From positions 186,001-250,000 of the forward strand of contig NZ_CP115671.1 in NCBI RefSeq assembly GCF_027886425.1: a DNA stretch of 64,000 nucleotides, read 5' to 3'. The first letter of the stretch is position 1. Every line of letters starts with the position of its first letter. The notes under the pieces are model-generated. The model had not been told where the DNA came from and did no database searches. It saw only the letters and a program-made list of their open reading frames with translations. Made by a program: the position numbers and the translations under genes. Positions 17,541-28,663 of the stretch are shown one piece after another. The DNA is from Brevundimonas vesicularis (lineage in GTDB: Bacteria; Pseudomonadota; Alphaproteobacteria; Caulobacterales; Caulobacteraceae).

Positions 17541-19082
17541 TCAGAGGTCGAGCAGGGCCCGCGCCGGATCTTCCAGCAGTTCCTTGACCCGGACCAGGAA
17601 GGTCACGGCTTCCTTGCCGTCCACGATGCGGTGATCGTAGCTGAGGGCCAGATACATCATCGGGCGGATCTTGACCTCGCCGTTGATGGCCATCGGGCGC
17701 TGGACGATATTGTGCATGCCCAGGATGCCCGACTGCGGCGCGTTCAGGATCGGCGTCGACATCAGCGAGCCATAGGTGCCGCCGTTGGTGATGGTGAAGG
17801 TGCCGCCCTGCATCTGATCCATGGTCAGCGAGCCGTCACGTGCGGCCTTGCCCAGGGCGCCGATGCCCTTTTCGATGCCGGCGAGCGACAGCGTGTCGGC
17901 GTCGCGCAGGACCGGAACCACCAGACCCTTGTCGGTGCCGACGGCGACGCCGATGTCGTAGTGGTTCTTGTAGATGATGTCGGTGCCGTCGATCTCGGCG
18001 TTGACGGCCGGGATCTCATGCAGGGCCGCGACGACGGCCTTGGTGAAGAAGGACATGAAGCCCAGCTTCACGCCGTGACGCTTTTCGAACACGTCCTTGT
18101 ACTGGGCGCGCAGGGCCATGACGTTGGTCATGTCCACCTCATTGAAGGTGGTCAGCTGGGCGGCCGTGTTCTGTGATTCCTTCAGGCGACGGGCGATGGT
18201 CTGACGCAGGCGCGTCATCTTCACCCGCTCTTCGCGCGGCTGGTCGGCGCGCGGGGCGGCCGGCGCTGCGGCGGCGGCAGGGGCCGGAGCCGAGGCCTGG
18301 CCGATGGCGGCGATGGCGTCGGCCTTGGTGATGTTGCCCTTCGGTCCCGTGGCATTGATGGCCTTGGGATCCAGATTGTTCTCGCCGACCACGCGCTGGA
18401 CGGCGGGCGACAGGGTTTCGTTCTTGGCGCCCGAAATCTGGGCCGAGCCGGTGTTGGCGGGCGCGGCGGCAGGGGCCGGAGCGGCGGCGGGAGCCGATGC
18501 GGCGGCGCCCGAACCCGAGCCCGACCCTGAGATTGAGCCGATCTTCTGGCCCGGAGTGACGGTCGCGCCTTCGTCGGCGGCGATGGTCAGAACGCCGTCA
18601 GCCGGGGCCGACACCTCGACCGCGACCTTGTCGGTCTCGATCTCGACCAGCAGTTCGTCCTTCTTGACCGTGTCGCCGTTCTTCTTGACCCACTTGCCCA
18701 TCGAGCCCTCGGCGACGCTCTCGCCCATGACCGGCACGGTGATGTCGATCGCGGCGGCCGCGGCCGAAGCAGCGGCGGCCGGCGCGACCTTGGCGTCAGC
18801 CTTGGCGGCTTTTGCCGGCGCAGCGGCCGGAGCGGCGGCGGCGGACGCGCCTTCCGTCACCGAACCCAGGACCGTGCCGGGAACGACGTTGTCGCCCTCG
18901 GCAGCCTTGATGTCGCCCAGCACGCCGTCGGCGGGCGAGACGACTTCCAGCGAGACCTTGTCGGTCTCCAGCTCGACCAGCAGTTCGTCCTTCTTGACCG
19001 GATCACCGACCTTCTTGGTCCACTTTGCGATGGTGGCTTCGGTGACGGATTCACCGAGGGCGGGGGTCAGGATGTCGGCCAT
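17541..19082 (-). CDS. sucB: 2-oxoglutarate dehydrogenase E2 (dihydrolipoyl succinyltransferase) with two lipoyl domains
   Basis: The 513-residue E2 core transfers the succinyl group from lipoate to CoA. It has two lipoyl domains (about residues 1-76 and 112-186) with lipoylation sites Lys42 and Lys152, each in the ETDKV context. They are joined by Ala/Pro-rich linkers. A peripheral-subunit-binding domain follows (about 222-260, SPAVQRVVGENNLD), then the catalytic domain with YDHRIVDGKEAV near the C-terminus. Most SucB proteins have one lipoyl domain and about 400 residues, so the second domain is a notable addition. It sits 41 bp after sucA on the same strand and ends at a terminator. Confidence 0.95.
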   Translation of the reverse strand: MADILTPALGESVTEATIAKWTKKVGDPVKKDELLVELETDKVSLEVVSPADGVLGDIKAAEGDNVVPGTVLGSVTEGASAAAAPAAAPAKAAKADAKVAPAAAASAAAAAIDITVPVMGESVAEGSMGKWVKKNGDTVKKDELLVEIETDKVAVEVSAPADGVLTIAADEGATVTPGQKIGSISGSGSGSGAAASAPAAAPAPAAAPANTGSAQISGAKNETLSPAVQRVVGENNLDPKAINATGPKGNITKADAIAAIGQASAPAPAAAAAPAAPRADQPREERVKMTRLRQTIARRLKESQNTAAQLTTFNEVDMTNVMALRAQYKDVFEKRHGVKLGFMSFFTKAVVAALHEIPAVNAEIDGTDIIYKNHYDIGVAVGTDKGLVVPVLRDADTLSLAGIEKGIGALGKAARDGSLTMDQMQGGTFTITNGGTYGSLMSTPILNAPQSGILGMHNIVQRPMAINGEVKIRPMMYLALSYDHRIVDGKEAVTFLVRVKELLEDPARALLDL

Positions 19083-19123
19083 GTCAGGTCCAGCTCGTCT
19101 CTAGTCGGTCTTTTATACGTGTA

Positions 19124-22100
19124 TCAGGCGAAGGCTTCGGTCGTGAAGGCTTCGAGTTCCTTCAGGTGCCGGCTCATCAGACCGGCGGCGGTCGAGGCCG
19201 AGCCGGGACGGCCGACGTAGCGGGCGCGCTTGGCCTTCACGTCGAGCTTGTCCAGCGTCAGCTCCAGCCACGGATCCACGAAGGTCCAGCCGCCCATGTT
19301 CTTCGGCTCTTCCTGGCACCAGACCAGTTCGGCGTTGGGGAAGCGGGCCAGTTCCTTGCGCAGCGACTGGATCGGCCACGGATAGAACTGCTCCAGACGC
19401 AGGATGTAGACATCGTCCACCGCCTGGCCGTCCTTGGCCTTCTTCTCGCGCGCGTCTAGCAGGTCGTAATAAACCTTGCCCGAACACAGGATGACACGGC
19501 GGATGTCCTTGTCCGCCTTGATCGTGATGCCGGCGATCTCGGGCCGCGTCTGGGCGTCGTCGTGCAGGACGCGGTGGAAGGCCGAGCCCTCCGCCAGGTC
19601 CGCCATAGACGAGACCGCCTTCTTGTGACGCAGCAGCGACTTGGGCGTCATCAGGATTAGCGGCTTGCGGAACGGCCGGTGCATCTGGCGACGCAGGATG
19701 TGGAAGTAGTTGGCCGGGGTGGTGCAGTTGGCGACCTGCATATTGTCTTCGGCGCACTGTTGCAGGAAGCGCTCAAGACGGGCCGAGGAGTGTTCCGGTC
19801 CCTGGCCTTCATAGCCGTGCGGCAGCAGCATGGTCAGGCCGCTCATGCGCAGCCACTTGCGCTCGCCCGAAGAGATGAACTGGTCGATCACCACCTGGGC
19901 GCCGTTCACGAAGTCGCCGAATTGGGCCTCCCACATGACCAGCGTATTGGGGTCGGCCAGCGAGTAGCCGTACTCGAAGCCCAGCACCGCTTCTTCGGAC
20001 AGGGCCGAGTCGATGACTTCGAAATTGGCCTGACCTTCGCGCAGGTTGTTCAGCGGGATGTAGCGCTCTTCGGTCGTCTGATCGATGATGCCCGAGTGAC
20101 GCTGCGAGAAGGTGCCGCGCACCGAATCCTGACCCGACAGACGGATCGGGAAACCTTCATCGACCAGCGAGGCGAACGCCAGGCTCTCGGCCGTGGCCCA
20201 GTCCAGGCCCTGGCCCGAGGTGATGGCTTCGCGGCGACCGTCGATGACGCGCTTCAGCGTCTTGTGCATGTCGACGCTGTTGGGGATCGTGGTCAGGCGG
20301 TGGCCCAGGTCGGTCAGCTTGGCCAGCGGCACGGCGGTGTCGCCGCGCAGCTCGTCCTTGGGCGACTGGAAGCCCTGCCACTGGCCATCCAGCCAATCGG
20401 CCTTCTCGGCGGACCAGGTCTTGCCGGCCTCGAACTGCTCGTCGAGGAATTTCTCGAACCGCTCGACCTCGGCGTCCACTTCGGCCTGGCTGATCACGCC
20501 TTCGGCCACCAGACGCTGCGAATACAGTTCGCGGGTCGAGGGCTGGGCGCGGATCTTTGAATACATCAGCGGCTGGGTGAAGGTGGGGTCGTCGCCTTCA
20601 TTGTGGCCGAAGCGGCGGTAGCAGAACATGTCCACCACCACGTCCTTGTGGAACTTCTGGCGGTATTCGGTGGCCACCTTGGACGCGAAGACGACCGCCT
20701 CGGGGTCGTCGCCGTTCACGTGGAAGATCGGCGCCTGGACCATCAGGGCCACATCCGACGGATAGGGCGACGAGCGCGAGTTGCGCGGGCTGGTGGTGAA
20801 GCCGATCTGGTTGTTGATGACGAAGTGCAGCGTGCCGCCGGTGCGGTAGCCCTTCAGTCCCATCAGGGCGAAGCATTCCGCGACCACGCCCTGGCCGGCG
20901 AAGGCGGCGTCGCCATGGATCAGCAGCGGCACGACCTTGGAACGGTCCAGCGCCCACTGGCCCTCGGGCACGCCCTCGTTGGCCTCGCGAATGTCGAACG
21001 CCTGTTTCGCGCGCGCCTTGCCCAGCACGACCGGGTTGACGATCTCGAGGTGAGACGGGTTGGCGGTCAGCGACAGGTGGACGTGGTTGCCATCGAACTC
21101 GCGGTTCGACGAGGCGCCCATGTGATATTTGACGTCGCCCGAGCCCTCGATGTCGCTCGGCACGGCCGAGCCGCCCTGGAACTCGTGGAAGATGACCTTG
21201 TAGGGCTTGCCCATCACGGCGGCGAGCACGTTCAGGCGCCCGCGGTGCGCCATGCCCAGCACGACCTCGTCGACGCCCAGCGAACCGCCGCGCTTGATGA
21301 CCTGCTCCAGCGCCGGGACCATGGCCTCGCCGCCGTCCAGACCGAACCGCTTGGTGCCGGGGAAGCGCTTGTGCAGGAAGCGTTCGAAGCCTTCGGCCTC
21401 GACCAGCTTGGACAGGATGGCCAGCTTGCCTTCCTTGGAGAAGGCATTCTGCTCGAACTTGTCGGCGCCCTCGAACCGCTGCTGGAGCCAGGATTTCTCT
21501 TCCGGTTCAGCAATGTGCATGAACTGGATGCCAACGTTGCCGCAGTAGGTGCGCTTCAGGATCTCCAGCACTTCGCGGATCGTGCCGGTTTGAAGACCAA
21601 GCACGCCGTCCAGGAAGATCGGGCGGTCCAGATCGGCGCCGGTGAAGCCGTAGAACTCGGGCGTCAGCTCGGGGTTCTCGACCGGCTGTTCGATACCCAG
21701 CGGGTCCAGCTTGGCCTGCAGGTGGCCGCGCACGCGATAGCTGCGGATCAGCATCAGGGCGCGGATGGAATCGTGGGCGGCGGCGCGGATCGCATCGGCC
21801 GAGACGTCGGCGGACGCGGCGTTGGGCGCAGCAGCCGGCGCAGCACCGGGCTTTTTGGGATCAGGCTTCGGGGCCGGCCAACGGCCGTCGAAGACGCCGG
21901 TCTCCTCCGTCGGCTCGGTCGCCACGCCGCGGCCCCAGCTGCCGGCGCCGGCCGAGGCGGTCACCAGGGCGGCGTTGTCGCGCAGCTGGTCGAAGAAGGC
22001 TTTCCATTCGGCGGAAACGGAGCCGGGGTCTTTCGCCCACTTCTCCTGAAGCTCCTCAACATAGGCCGCATTGGACCCGTAGAGGAATGAGGTCTCGGCA

Positions 22101-22135
22101 AAGACCTGGTTCAGCCGACCGGCATCGTCCGCCAT
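19124..22135 (-). CDS. sucA: 2-oxoglutarate dehydrogenase E1 component
   Basis: The 1003-residue thiamine-diphosphate enzyme decarboxylates 2-oxoglutarate and loads the E2 lipoyl arm. It starts MADDAGRLNQVFAETSFLYG, the N-terminal helix typical of bacterial OdhA. The TPP/substrate region has GMAHRGRLNVLA, GDAAFAGQGVV and NNQIGFTTSP, and the C-terminal transketolase part has LPHGYEGQGPEHSSAR. The start at 22135 is preferred over an upstream frame extension to 22309. It is separated from sucD by a terminator at 22262, so it probably has its own promoter within 22136-22261, and it is followed directly by sucB. Confidence 0.97.
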   Translation of the reverse strand: MADDAGRLNQVFAETSFLYGSNAAYVEELQEKWAKDPGSVSAEWKAFFDQLRDNAALVTASAGAGSWGRGVATEPTEETGVFDGRWPAPKPDPKKPGAAPAAAPNAASADVSADAIRAAAHDSIRALMLIRSYRVRGHLQAKLDPLGIEQPVENPELTPEFYGFTGADLDRPIFLDGVLGLQTGTIREVLEILKRTYCGNVGIQFMHIAEPEEKSWLQQRFEGADKFEQNAFSKEGKLAILSKLVEAEGFERFLHKRFPGTKRFGLDGGEAMVPALEQVIKRGGSLGVDEVVLGMAHRGRLNVLAAVMGKPYKVIFHEFQGGSAVPSDIEGSGDVKYHMGASSNREFDGNHVHLSLTANPSHLEIVNPVVLGKARAKQAFDIREANEGVPEGQWALDRSKVVPLLIHGDAAFAGQGVVAECFALMGLKGYRTGGTLHFVINNQIGFTTSPRNSRSSPYPSDVALMVQAPIFHVNGDDPEAVVFASKVATEYRQKFHKDVVVDMFCYRRFGHNEGDDPTFTQPLMYSKIRAQPSTRELYSQRLVAEGVISQAEVDAEVERFEKFLDEQFEAGKTWSAEKADWLDGQWQGFQSPKDELRGDTAVPLAKLTDLGHRLTTIPNSVDMHKTLKRVIDGRREAITSGQGLDWATAESLAFASLVDEGFPIRLSGQDSVRGTFSQRHSGIIDQTTEERYIPLNNLREGQANFEVIDSALSEEAVLGFEYGYSLADPNTLVMWEAQFGDFVNGAQVVIDQFISSGERKWLRMSGLTMLLPHGYEGQGPEHSSARLERFLQQCAEDNMQVANCTTPANYFHILRRQMHRPFRKPLILMTPKSLLRHKKAVSSMADLAEGSAFHRVLHDDAQTRPEIAGITIKADKDIRRVILCSGKVYYDLLDAREKKAKDGQAVDDVYILRLEQFYPWPIQSLRKELARFPNAELVWCQEEPKNMGGWTFVDPWLELTLDKLDVKAKRARYVGRPGSASTAAGLMSRHLKELEAFTTEAFA

Positions 22136-22261
22136 CGTTTCGCAATCCCTGGGCCCCGACGGACACATCTCCGTGAGGGGCGCGCCCGTCATATAGGCGT
22201 CGTTTCCTGACGGGTCATGACCGAAACGGGGCAATTTGGTAGGAAATTGGTCGCAGGCACA

Positions 22262-22294
22262 AGAAAAAACGCCCCCGGCCTGAGCCGAGGGCGT
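22262..22294 (-). terminator. Intrinsic terminator downstream of sucCD
   Basis: A stem of 11 positions with one mismatch (ACGCCC-C-CGGC paired with its complement) closes a CTGA loop. On the minus strand it is followed by TTTTTTCTT. It lies about 100 bp past the sucD stop and just before the sucA promoter region. Confidence 0.85.
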
Positions 22295-22397
22295 CCATCG
22301 ATGCGTCACACGGCATTTTTGATGCCGAAAAGGCGCTCAAGCAGCGAGGCGCCGCGCGGCGAGCGTAGCGCCCGCGCGCAGCACGCACTTGGAAGCC

Positions 22398-23300
22398 TCA
22401 GCCCTTCAGAACTTCGACCAGGGTCTTGCCGAGACGCGCAGGCGATTCCGACATGCGGATGCCGGCGGCTTCCATCGCCGCGATCTTGGATTCCGCATCG
22501 CCCTTGCCGCCCGAGACGACGGCGCCGGCGTGGCCCATGGTGCGGCCCTTCGGCGCCGTACGGCCCGCGATGAAGCCGGCCATCGGCTTCTTGCGGCCCT
22601 TCTTGGCTTCGTCGATCAAGAACTGGGCGGCGTCTTCTTCCGCGCCGCCGCCGATTTCGCCGATCATGATGATCGAGGTGGTTTCCTCGTCGGCCAGGAA
22701 CAGCTCCAGCACGTCGATGAATTCGGTGCCCTTGACCGGGTCGCCGCCGATGCCGACGGCCGTGGTCTGGCCCAGGCCTTCGTTGGTGGTCTGGAACACG
22801 GCTTCATAGGTCAGGGTGCCCGAACGCGACACGATGCCGACCGATCCCTTCTTGAAGATGTTGCCCGGCATGATGCCGATCTTGCACTCGTCCGGCGTCA
22901 GGATGCCGGGGCAGTTCGGGCCCAGCAGGCGCGACTTGGAGCCTTCCAGGCGACGCTTGACCTTGACCATGTCCATCACCGGGATGCCCTCGGTGATGCA
23001 GGTGATGAAGGGGATTTCGGCGTCGATGGCTTCGATGATGGCGGCGGCCGCGCCCGACGGCGGGACGTAGATCACCGAGGCGTCGGCGCCCGTGGCGTCT
23101 TTGGCTTCGGCGACCGAGGCGTAGATCGGCAGGGTTTCGCCGTGCGATCCGGTCCAGTTCGTGCCGCCCTTGGAGGGGTGCACGCCGGCGACCATCTGGG
23201 TGCCGTGATAGGCCAGGGCCTGTTCGGTGTGGAAGCCGCCGGTCTTGCCGGTCAGGCCCTGGACGATGATCTTGGTGTTCTTGTCGACGAGAATGGACAT
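22398..23300 (-). CDS. sucD: Succinate--CoA ligase, alpha subunit
   Basis: The 300-residue alpha subunit pairs with SucC to convert succinyl-CoA to succinate with substrate-level phosphorylation. The Rossmann CoA-binding domain starts IIVQGLTGKTGGFHTEQAL. The phospho-His lies in MGHAGAVVSGGKGDA near the C-terminal third. The length is normal. It follows sucC after a 57-bp gap on the same strand. Confidence 0.97.
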   Translation of the reverse strand: MSILVDKNTKIIVQGLTGKTGGFHTEQALAYHGTQMVAGVHPSKGGTNWTGSHGETLPIYASVAEAKDATGADASVIYVPPSGAAAAIIEAIDAEIPFITCITEGIPVMDMVKVKRRLEGSKSRLLGPNCPGILTPDECKIGIMPGNIFKKGSVGIVSRSGTLTYEAVFQTTNEGLGQTTAVGIGGDPVKGTEFIDVLELFLADEETTSIIMIGEIGGGAEEDAAQFLIDEAKKGRKKPMAGFIAGRTAPKGRTMGHAGAVVSGGKGDAESKIAAMEAAGIRMSESPARLGKTLVEVLKG

Positions 23301-23357
23301 GGGTCTGTGCTCTGAATTCGATGTGTCAGCGGGGCGGTGGCGAGTAAGGCCGAAGCC

Positions 23358-24548
<1,191 letters not shown>

Positions 24549-24633
24549 GGGGGACCGTCGCAACCGCTGCTGGGAGAGTTGCGGGGCTTATAGGCCCCAC
24601 CCCTTCGCAGGTGCAACCGTCCACAGGCCCCCT

Positions 24634-26160
24634 TTAGTCGACCCAGTCCTTCTTGAGGGTGCGCGACGCCCCGATCAGCAGGATCGCGGCCAGCACATAG
24701 AAGCCCATGCCGGTGTAGATGGCCCAGCGCAGGCTTTCCTCGCCGAAGCGCGGCGCCAGCAGGTCGCTCATCCAGCCGAAATAGTAGAAGCCGACCGCGA
24801 TCCCGAGCAGATTGTTCAGCAGCAGGAACAGGGCCGAGGCCGTCGAACGCATGGCCGCCGGCACCAGATGCTGGACCGCCGCCGTGATCGGACCCAGCCA
24901 GGCCAGGTTCAATCCGGTCGGCAACAGGAAGATCAAGAAGGCCAGGGTCAGCTGCTGAACGTGGCTGCCGCCGCCGGGCAGAACCAAGCCGATCAGCCAG
25001 GGCGAGTTCATCGCCAGGATGAAACAGGGCGCTGAGATCAGGAAGGCGACGGCGGGCGTCAGCGGATAGGCGCCCTTGCCCTTCTTGGACAGCTTGTCGG
25101 CGATCATGCCGCCCAGCCAGATGCCCAGGATGCCGCCGATCAGGGCGATGCCGGAATAGTAGATGCTGGTCTGTTTCAGGGTCAGGTCGAAGCTGCGCAT
25201 GAAGAACAACGGCAGCCAGCCGGCGACGCCATAGCCGCACACCGACGACGAAGCGGCGCCCAGGCCCAGCAGCCAGAAGCTGGGCTTCTTGATCACCACC
25301 GAGGCGGTGCGCCGCGCGATCATCAGCGATATGCCGATCACCACCGCCAGCAGGCCGCCGAAAGCGAGCACCAGAGGGTTGCCCAGCGACATGCCCATCA
25401 GCCAGCTCAAGGCGCCAAGGATCAGCAGGCCAGCGCCGAGACCCAGCATGATCTGGGCGGCGATCTTGCCGGCCCGGTCCGTACCAGCGGGGGCGGCGGC
25501 CAGGGCCGCGACCTGGGCCTCGGTCTTTATGGCGTCCGTCCCGCCGCGCCTGGGATCCCGCACCGTCAGACGCAACAGGGGCGCGACCAGCACGCCCAGC
25601 AGGCCGACCACGATGAAGGCCGTGCGCCAGCCGTACGTCGCCGCCAGCAGGCCGCCGACCAGGGTGCCCGCCGCCATGCCCAGCGGAATGCCGAAGGCGA
25701 AGGCCGCCATGGCCCGTGCGCGCTGATGCGGCGGGAAGTAGTCGGCGATCAGCGAATAGGCCGGGGCCACGCCGCCCGCCTCGCCGATGCCCACGCCCAT
25801 CCGGCACAGGAACAGTTGGCCGAACGACCCAGCCATGCCGCATAGGGCGGTGAAGCCCGACCAGACGGCCAGGGCGCCGGTCATGATCCAGACCCGGCTG
25901 AACCGGTCCGCCAGCCAGGCCAGGGGAATGGCCAATGTCGAATAAACAGAGGCGAAGGCGATGCCGCCCAATAGGCCGAACTGGCTGTCGGACATGCCGA
26001 ACTCTTCTTTCAGCGGCGCGGCCAGGATGCCGATGATCTGGCGATCCAGGAAGTTCAGCATGTAGATCAGGATCAGAACCGCCAGCACATAGTAGCGGTA
26101 GCCGGGCCGCTCAGGCCGCTCGGGCCGCGCCTCCTGGACCGTCAGCGTCTCCGTCGTCAT
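24634..26160 (-). CDS. MFS transporter, spinster-like
   Basis: The 508-residue protein has 12 predicted transmembrane helices. The first-loop motif is LNFLDRQIIGILAAPLKEEF, followed by LADRFSRVWIM and CRMGVGIGEAGGVAPAYSLI, all typical of the spinster-type branch of the major facilitator superfamily. The substrate is unknown. The start at 26160 is chosen because GAGGGG lies just upstream; an alternative in-frame ATG at 26226 would add a charged leader. A central loop of about 50 residues (near 215-265) is longer than in many MFS proteins. Confidence 0.9.
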   Translation of the reverse strand: MTTETLTVQEARPERPERPGYRYYVLAVLILIYMLNFLDRQIIGILAAPLKEEFGMSDSQFGLLGGIAFASVYSTLAIPLAWLADRFSRVWIMTGALAVWSGFTALCGMAGSFGQLFLCRMGVGIGEAGGVAPAYSLIADYFPPHQRARAMAAFAFGIPLGMAAGTLVGGLLAATYGWRTAFIVVGLLGVLVAPLLRLTVRDPRRGGTDAIKTEAQVAALAAAPAGTDRAGKIAAQIMLGLGAGLLILGALSWLMGMSLGNPLVLAFGGLLAVVIGISLMIARRTASVVIKKPSFWLLGLGAASSSVCGYGVAGWLPLFFMRSFDLTLKQTSIYYSGIALIGGILGIWLGGMIADKLSKKGKGAYPLTPAVAFLISAPCFILAMNSPWLIGLVLPGGGSHVQQLTLAFLIFLLPTGLNLAWLGPITAAVQHLVPAAMRSTASALFLLLNNLLGIAVGFYYFGWMSDLLAPRFGEESLRWAIYTGMGFYVLAAILLIGASRTLKKDWVD

Positions 26161-26244
26161 CGGCGTTTCCCCTCGGCGTTTTGTTGTTTGTTGCGGCGAG
26201 CCTAGCCGCAACTCCGCCCTGTGCAAAATAGGCTTGGCGGAGCG

Positions 26245-26277
26245 AAAAGGGGCGGCGGCCCAGAGACCGCCGCCCCT
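26245..26277 (-). terminator. Intrinsic terminator downstream of the TonB-dependent receptor
   Basis: A perfect 11-bp GC-rich stem (AGGGGCGGCGG with its complement) closes an 8-nt loop. On the minus strand it is followed by TTTTCG. It lies 26 bp past the receptor stop. Confidence 0.8.
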
Positions 26278-26302
26278 CGTCGTCAGGCGTTATGAATGTG
26301 GA

Positions 26303-28543
26303 TCAGAACTTCAGACCCAGGGTCGCCGTGACGGTGCGCGGCGGGCCGTAGAAGCCGATGATCGAGTTGCCGGTCAGGGCGCCAGGGAAGGTGTAGCCGC
26401 CGACGCGATAGCGTTCGTCGCCCAGGTTCTTGCCGTGGACGCCGAAGGTAAGGTGATCGTCTGACGAGGTCCAGACGATGCTGGCGTCATACATCCAGTA
26501 GGCGTCCTGATCGAGCAGCGGCGCGGGCGTTTCGAACTGCTGATAGGCGCCGCGGTAGGCGACCGACGGAATGAAGGCGATCGACGAACCGTTCTCCATG
26601 ACCCAGTTGTAGTTGGCCGAGATCGATCCGGTCCATTCCGGCGTGTTCTGGAAGTCGCGCTGCGAGGACACATCGACGACGCATCCGGGCAGGGTCGGGC
26701 AGGACGCATTGCCCGAGGCCGTCGGGATATAGGCCAGGAACTGGTCGAACTTGGCGTCGATGTAGCTCAGCGAGGCGTTGAACGTCAGGGCGTCGGTGGC
26801 GCGCACGCGGCCTTCGAACTCCCAACCGCGGATCGAGGACGAGCCGACATTGTCCACCACCGAGGCGACGGTGGCGCCGGCCGGATACTGGGTCGTGATC
26901 TGCTGGTTCTCGTAGCTGGAATCGAAGATCGCGGTGGCGAAGGTCAGACGACGATCCAGCAGCGAACCCTTCAGCCCGATCTCGTAGGTCTCGACGGTCT
27001 CGGGCGCATAGCCGTTGACGGTGGCGGGATACAGGACCGCATCGCCGCGCATGTCGAAGCCGCCCGACTTGAAGCCCTCGCCCCACGAAGCGTAGGCCGT
27101 CAGATCGGGGCCGAACTTGTAGTTGACCGAGACGCGCGGGGTGAACTTCTCGAACTCGCGCGTGCGGGTGTAGTTCGTGCGCGGCGCGCCCAGCGGCACG
27201 GCGGCGTTGTTGCCAAAATAGGGGCTGCGGATGCCCAGATACTGCTGACGGAAGACGGTGCCTTCCTTCTCGTCCTTGGTGAAGCGTCCGCCGACCGAGA
27301 CCGACAGGGCGTCGGTGAAGTCATAGGAGAAGTCGGCGAAGGCGGCGTAGCTCTTGGTCGCCACCGAACCCGAGGTCAGGGTCGTCAGATTGGCCAGACC
27401 CACGACGGTGTCGAACGCGCCCGAGGCGTTGGCGTCCATGTAGAAGACGCCGGCGACGCCGTTCAGGCGGCCCGCGCTGACCAGAACCTGGAATTCCTGG
27501 CTCAACTGGTCGTCGTCATAGGCGGCGGGGATGTCGAGGATGGGCTGGGGCAGGTTGTCGAAGTCGATGTTGCCGCGCGTCAGGCCTTCACGATAGGCGG
27601 TGATCGACTTGAAGGTGAACATGTCGCTCATCTCCCACTCGCCGGTCAGCGACACGCCGCGCGTCTGGACGCGGTTCTTGTCGCCGGCACCTGCGTTGGT
27701 GTCATAGACGTCGGCGGGCGACGGGGCGAACTCGCGGTGGCCGTGGCGCGCGTTGGAGTCGTCGTTCACCAGATCGCCGGCCAGACGGAAGAACAGGCTG
27801 TCGGTCGGGCTCCATTCCGCACTAGCGCGGAAGGCGGTCACGTCCTTGTTGTAGTGTTCGTTGCCGGTGTTCAGGTTCTTGCCATAGCCGTCACGCAGAT
27901 AGCGGGCCAGGGCGGCCGAGACCTTGAACTCGTCGCTGAAGGGCAGCTGAGCGCTAGCGATCACGTCACGCTGATTATAGCTGCCGTAGGAGGCGCGCAG
28001 GCGTCCCTCGGGCTCGTCGGCATTGATGCGGCTGGTGACGTATTTGATGGCGCCGCCGATGGTGTTGCGGCCGTAAAGCGTGCCTTGCGGACCGCGCAGC
28101 ACCTCGACCCGCTCCACGTCGAAGATGTCCAGAACGGCGGCCTGCGGACGGGCGACATAGACGTCGTCGATATAAAGGCCGACGCCGGGATCGAAGCCCC
28201 ACAGCGGATCCTGCTGGCCCACGCCGCGAATGAAAGAGATCAGGGTCGAGTTCGAGCCCCGCGCGGCGTTCAGCGTCAGGCTGGGCGTCGAGCGCGCCAG
28301 TTCGGTGATGTCCAGGGCGCCGCGTGCCTCAAGCTGTTCGCCGCTGACCGCGGTCACGGCGACCGGCACGTCCTGAAGGCTTTCTGCGCGGCGGCGCGCG
28401 GTGACGACGATGTCGTCGACGGTCGCCGCATCCTGGGCGTTCGCGGCCTGAGCGGTCGCCTCCGCGTCCTGGGCGACCGTGGCCCCCGCAAGCACGCCCC
28501 ACGCCGCGCCGGCCAGCAGCGCGCACTTCACATGACGGTTCAT
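26303..28543 (-). CDS. TonB-dependent outer-membrane receptor
   Basis: The 746-residue protein has a signal peptide (cleavage near GATVAQ), then the TonB-box/plug region (DDIVVTARRRAESLQDVPVA; GVGLYIDDVYVARPQ; VLRGPQGTLYGRNTIGGAIK). The rest is a 22-strand barrel ending with a C-terminal aromatic-type strand TVTATLGLKF. The plug motifs are those of the large Caulobacter/sphingomonad receptor families that import complex nutrients. The ligand is unknown. It diverges from a TetR regulator gene across a 177-bp region with two inverted repeats, suggesting TetR control of this receptor. Confidence 0.93.
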   Translation of the reverse strand: MNRHVKCALLAGAAWGVLAGATVAQDAEATAQAANAQDAATVDDIVVTARRRAESLQDVPVAVTAVSGEQLEARGALDITELARSTPSLTLNAARGSNSTLISFIRGVGQQDPLWGFDPGVGLYIDDVYVARPQAAVLDIFDVERVEVLRGPQGTLYGRNTIGGAIKYVTSRINADEPEGRLRASYGSYNQRDVIASAQLPFSDEFKVSAALARYLRDGYGKNLNTGNEHYNKDVTAFRASAEWSPTDSLFFRLAGDLVNDDSNARHGHREFAPSPADVYDTNAGAGDKNRVQTRGVSLTGEWEMSDMFTFKSITAYREGLTRGNIDFDNLPQPILDIPAAYDDDQLSQEFQVLVSAGRLNGVAGVFYMDANASGAFDTVVGLANLTTLTSGSVATKSYAAFADFSYDFTDALSVSVGGRFTKDEKEGTVFRQQYLGIRSPYFGNNAAVPLGAPRTNYTRTREFEKFTPRVSVNYKFGPDLTAYASWGEGFKSGGFDMRGDAVLYPATVNGYAPETVETYEIGLKGSLLDRRLTFATAIFDSSYENQQITTQYPAGATVASVVDNVGSSSIRGWEFEGRVRATDALTFNASLSYIDAKFDQFLAYIPTASGNASCPTLPGCVVDVSSQRDFQNTPEWTGSISANYNWVMENGSSIAFIPSVAYRGAYQQFETPAPLLDQDAYWMYDASIVWTSSDDHLTFGVHGKNLGDERYRVGGYTFPGALTGNSIIGFYGPPRTVTATLGLKF

Positions 28544-28608
28544 GATCCTAGACCCCTTTGTCGTTTCCAGCCCGATGGACGCTTTTATTCAGCGTTCAAT
28601 GATTTTCA

Positions 28609-28627
28609 CGAAACCTACTCGGTTTCG
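28609..28627. promoter_or_regulatory. Inverted repeat, candidate operator in the TonB receptor / tetR divergent region
   Basis: CGAAACC and GGTTTCG form 7-bp arms around a 5-bp spacer. It lies between the divergent starts at 28543 and 28721, nearer the receptor gene. It could bind the adjacent TetR protein; this is an inference from position and symmetry only. Confidence 0.45.
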
Positions 28628-28646
28628 GCCGTCTGTCAAACACTGG

Positions 28647-28663
28647 AGTGACGCAGCGTCACT
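28647..28663. promoter_or_regulatory. 17-bp palindrome, candidate TetR operator
   Basis: AGTGACGCAGCGTCACT has perfect 8-bp arms around a single central base. It lies between the divergent receptor and tetR genes, 58 bp upstream of the tetR start. Its length and symmetry suit a TetR-family dimer site. Confidence 0.55.
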
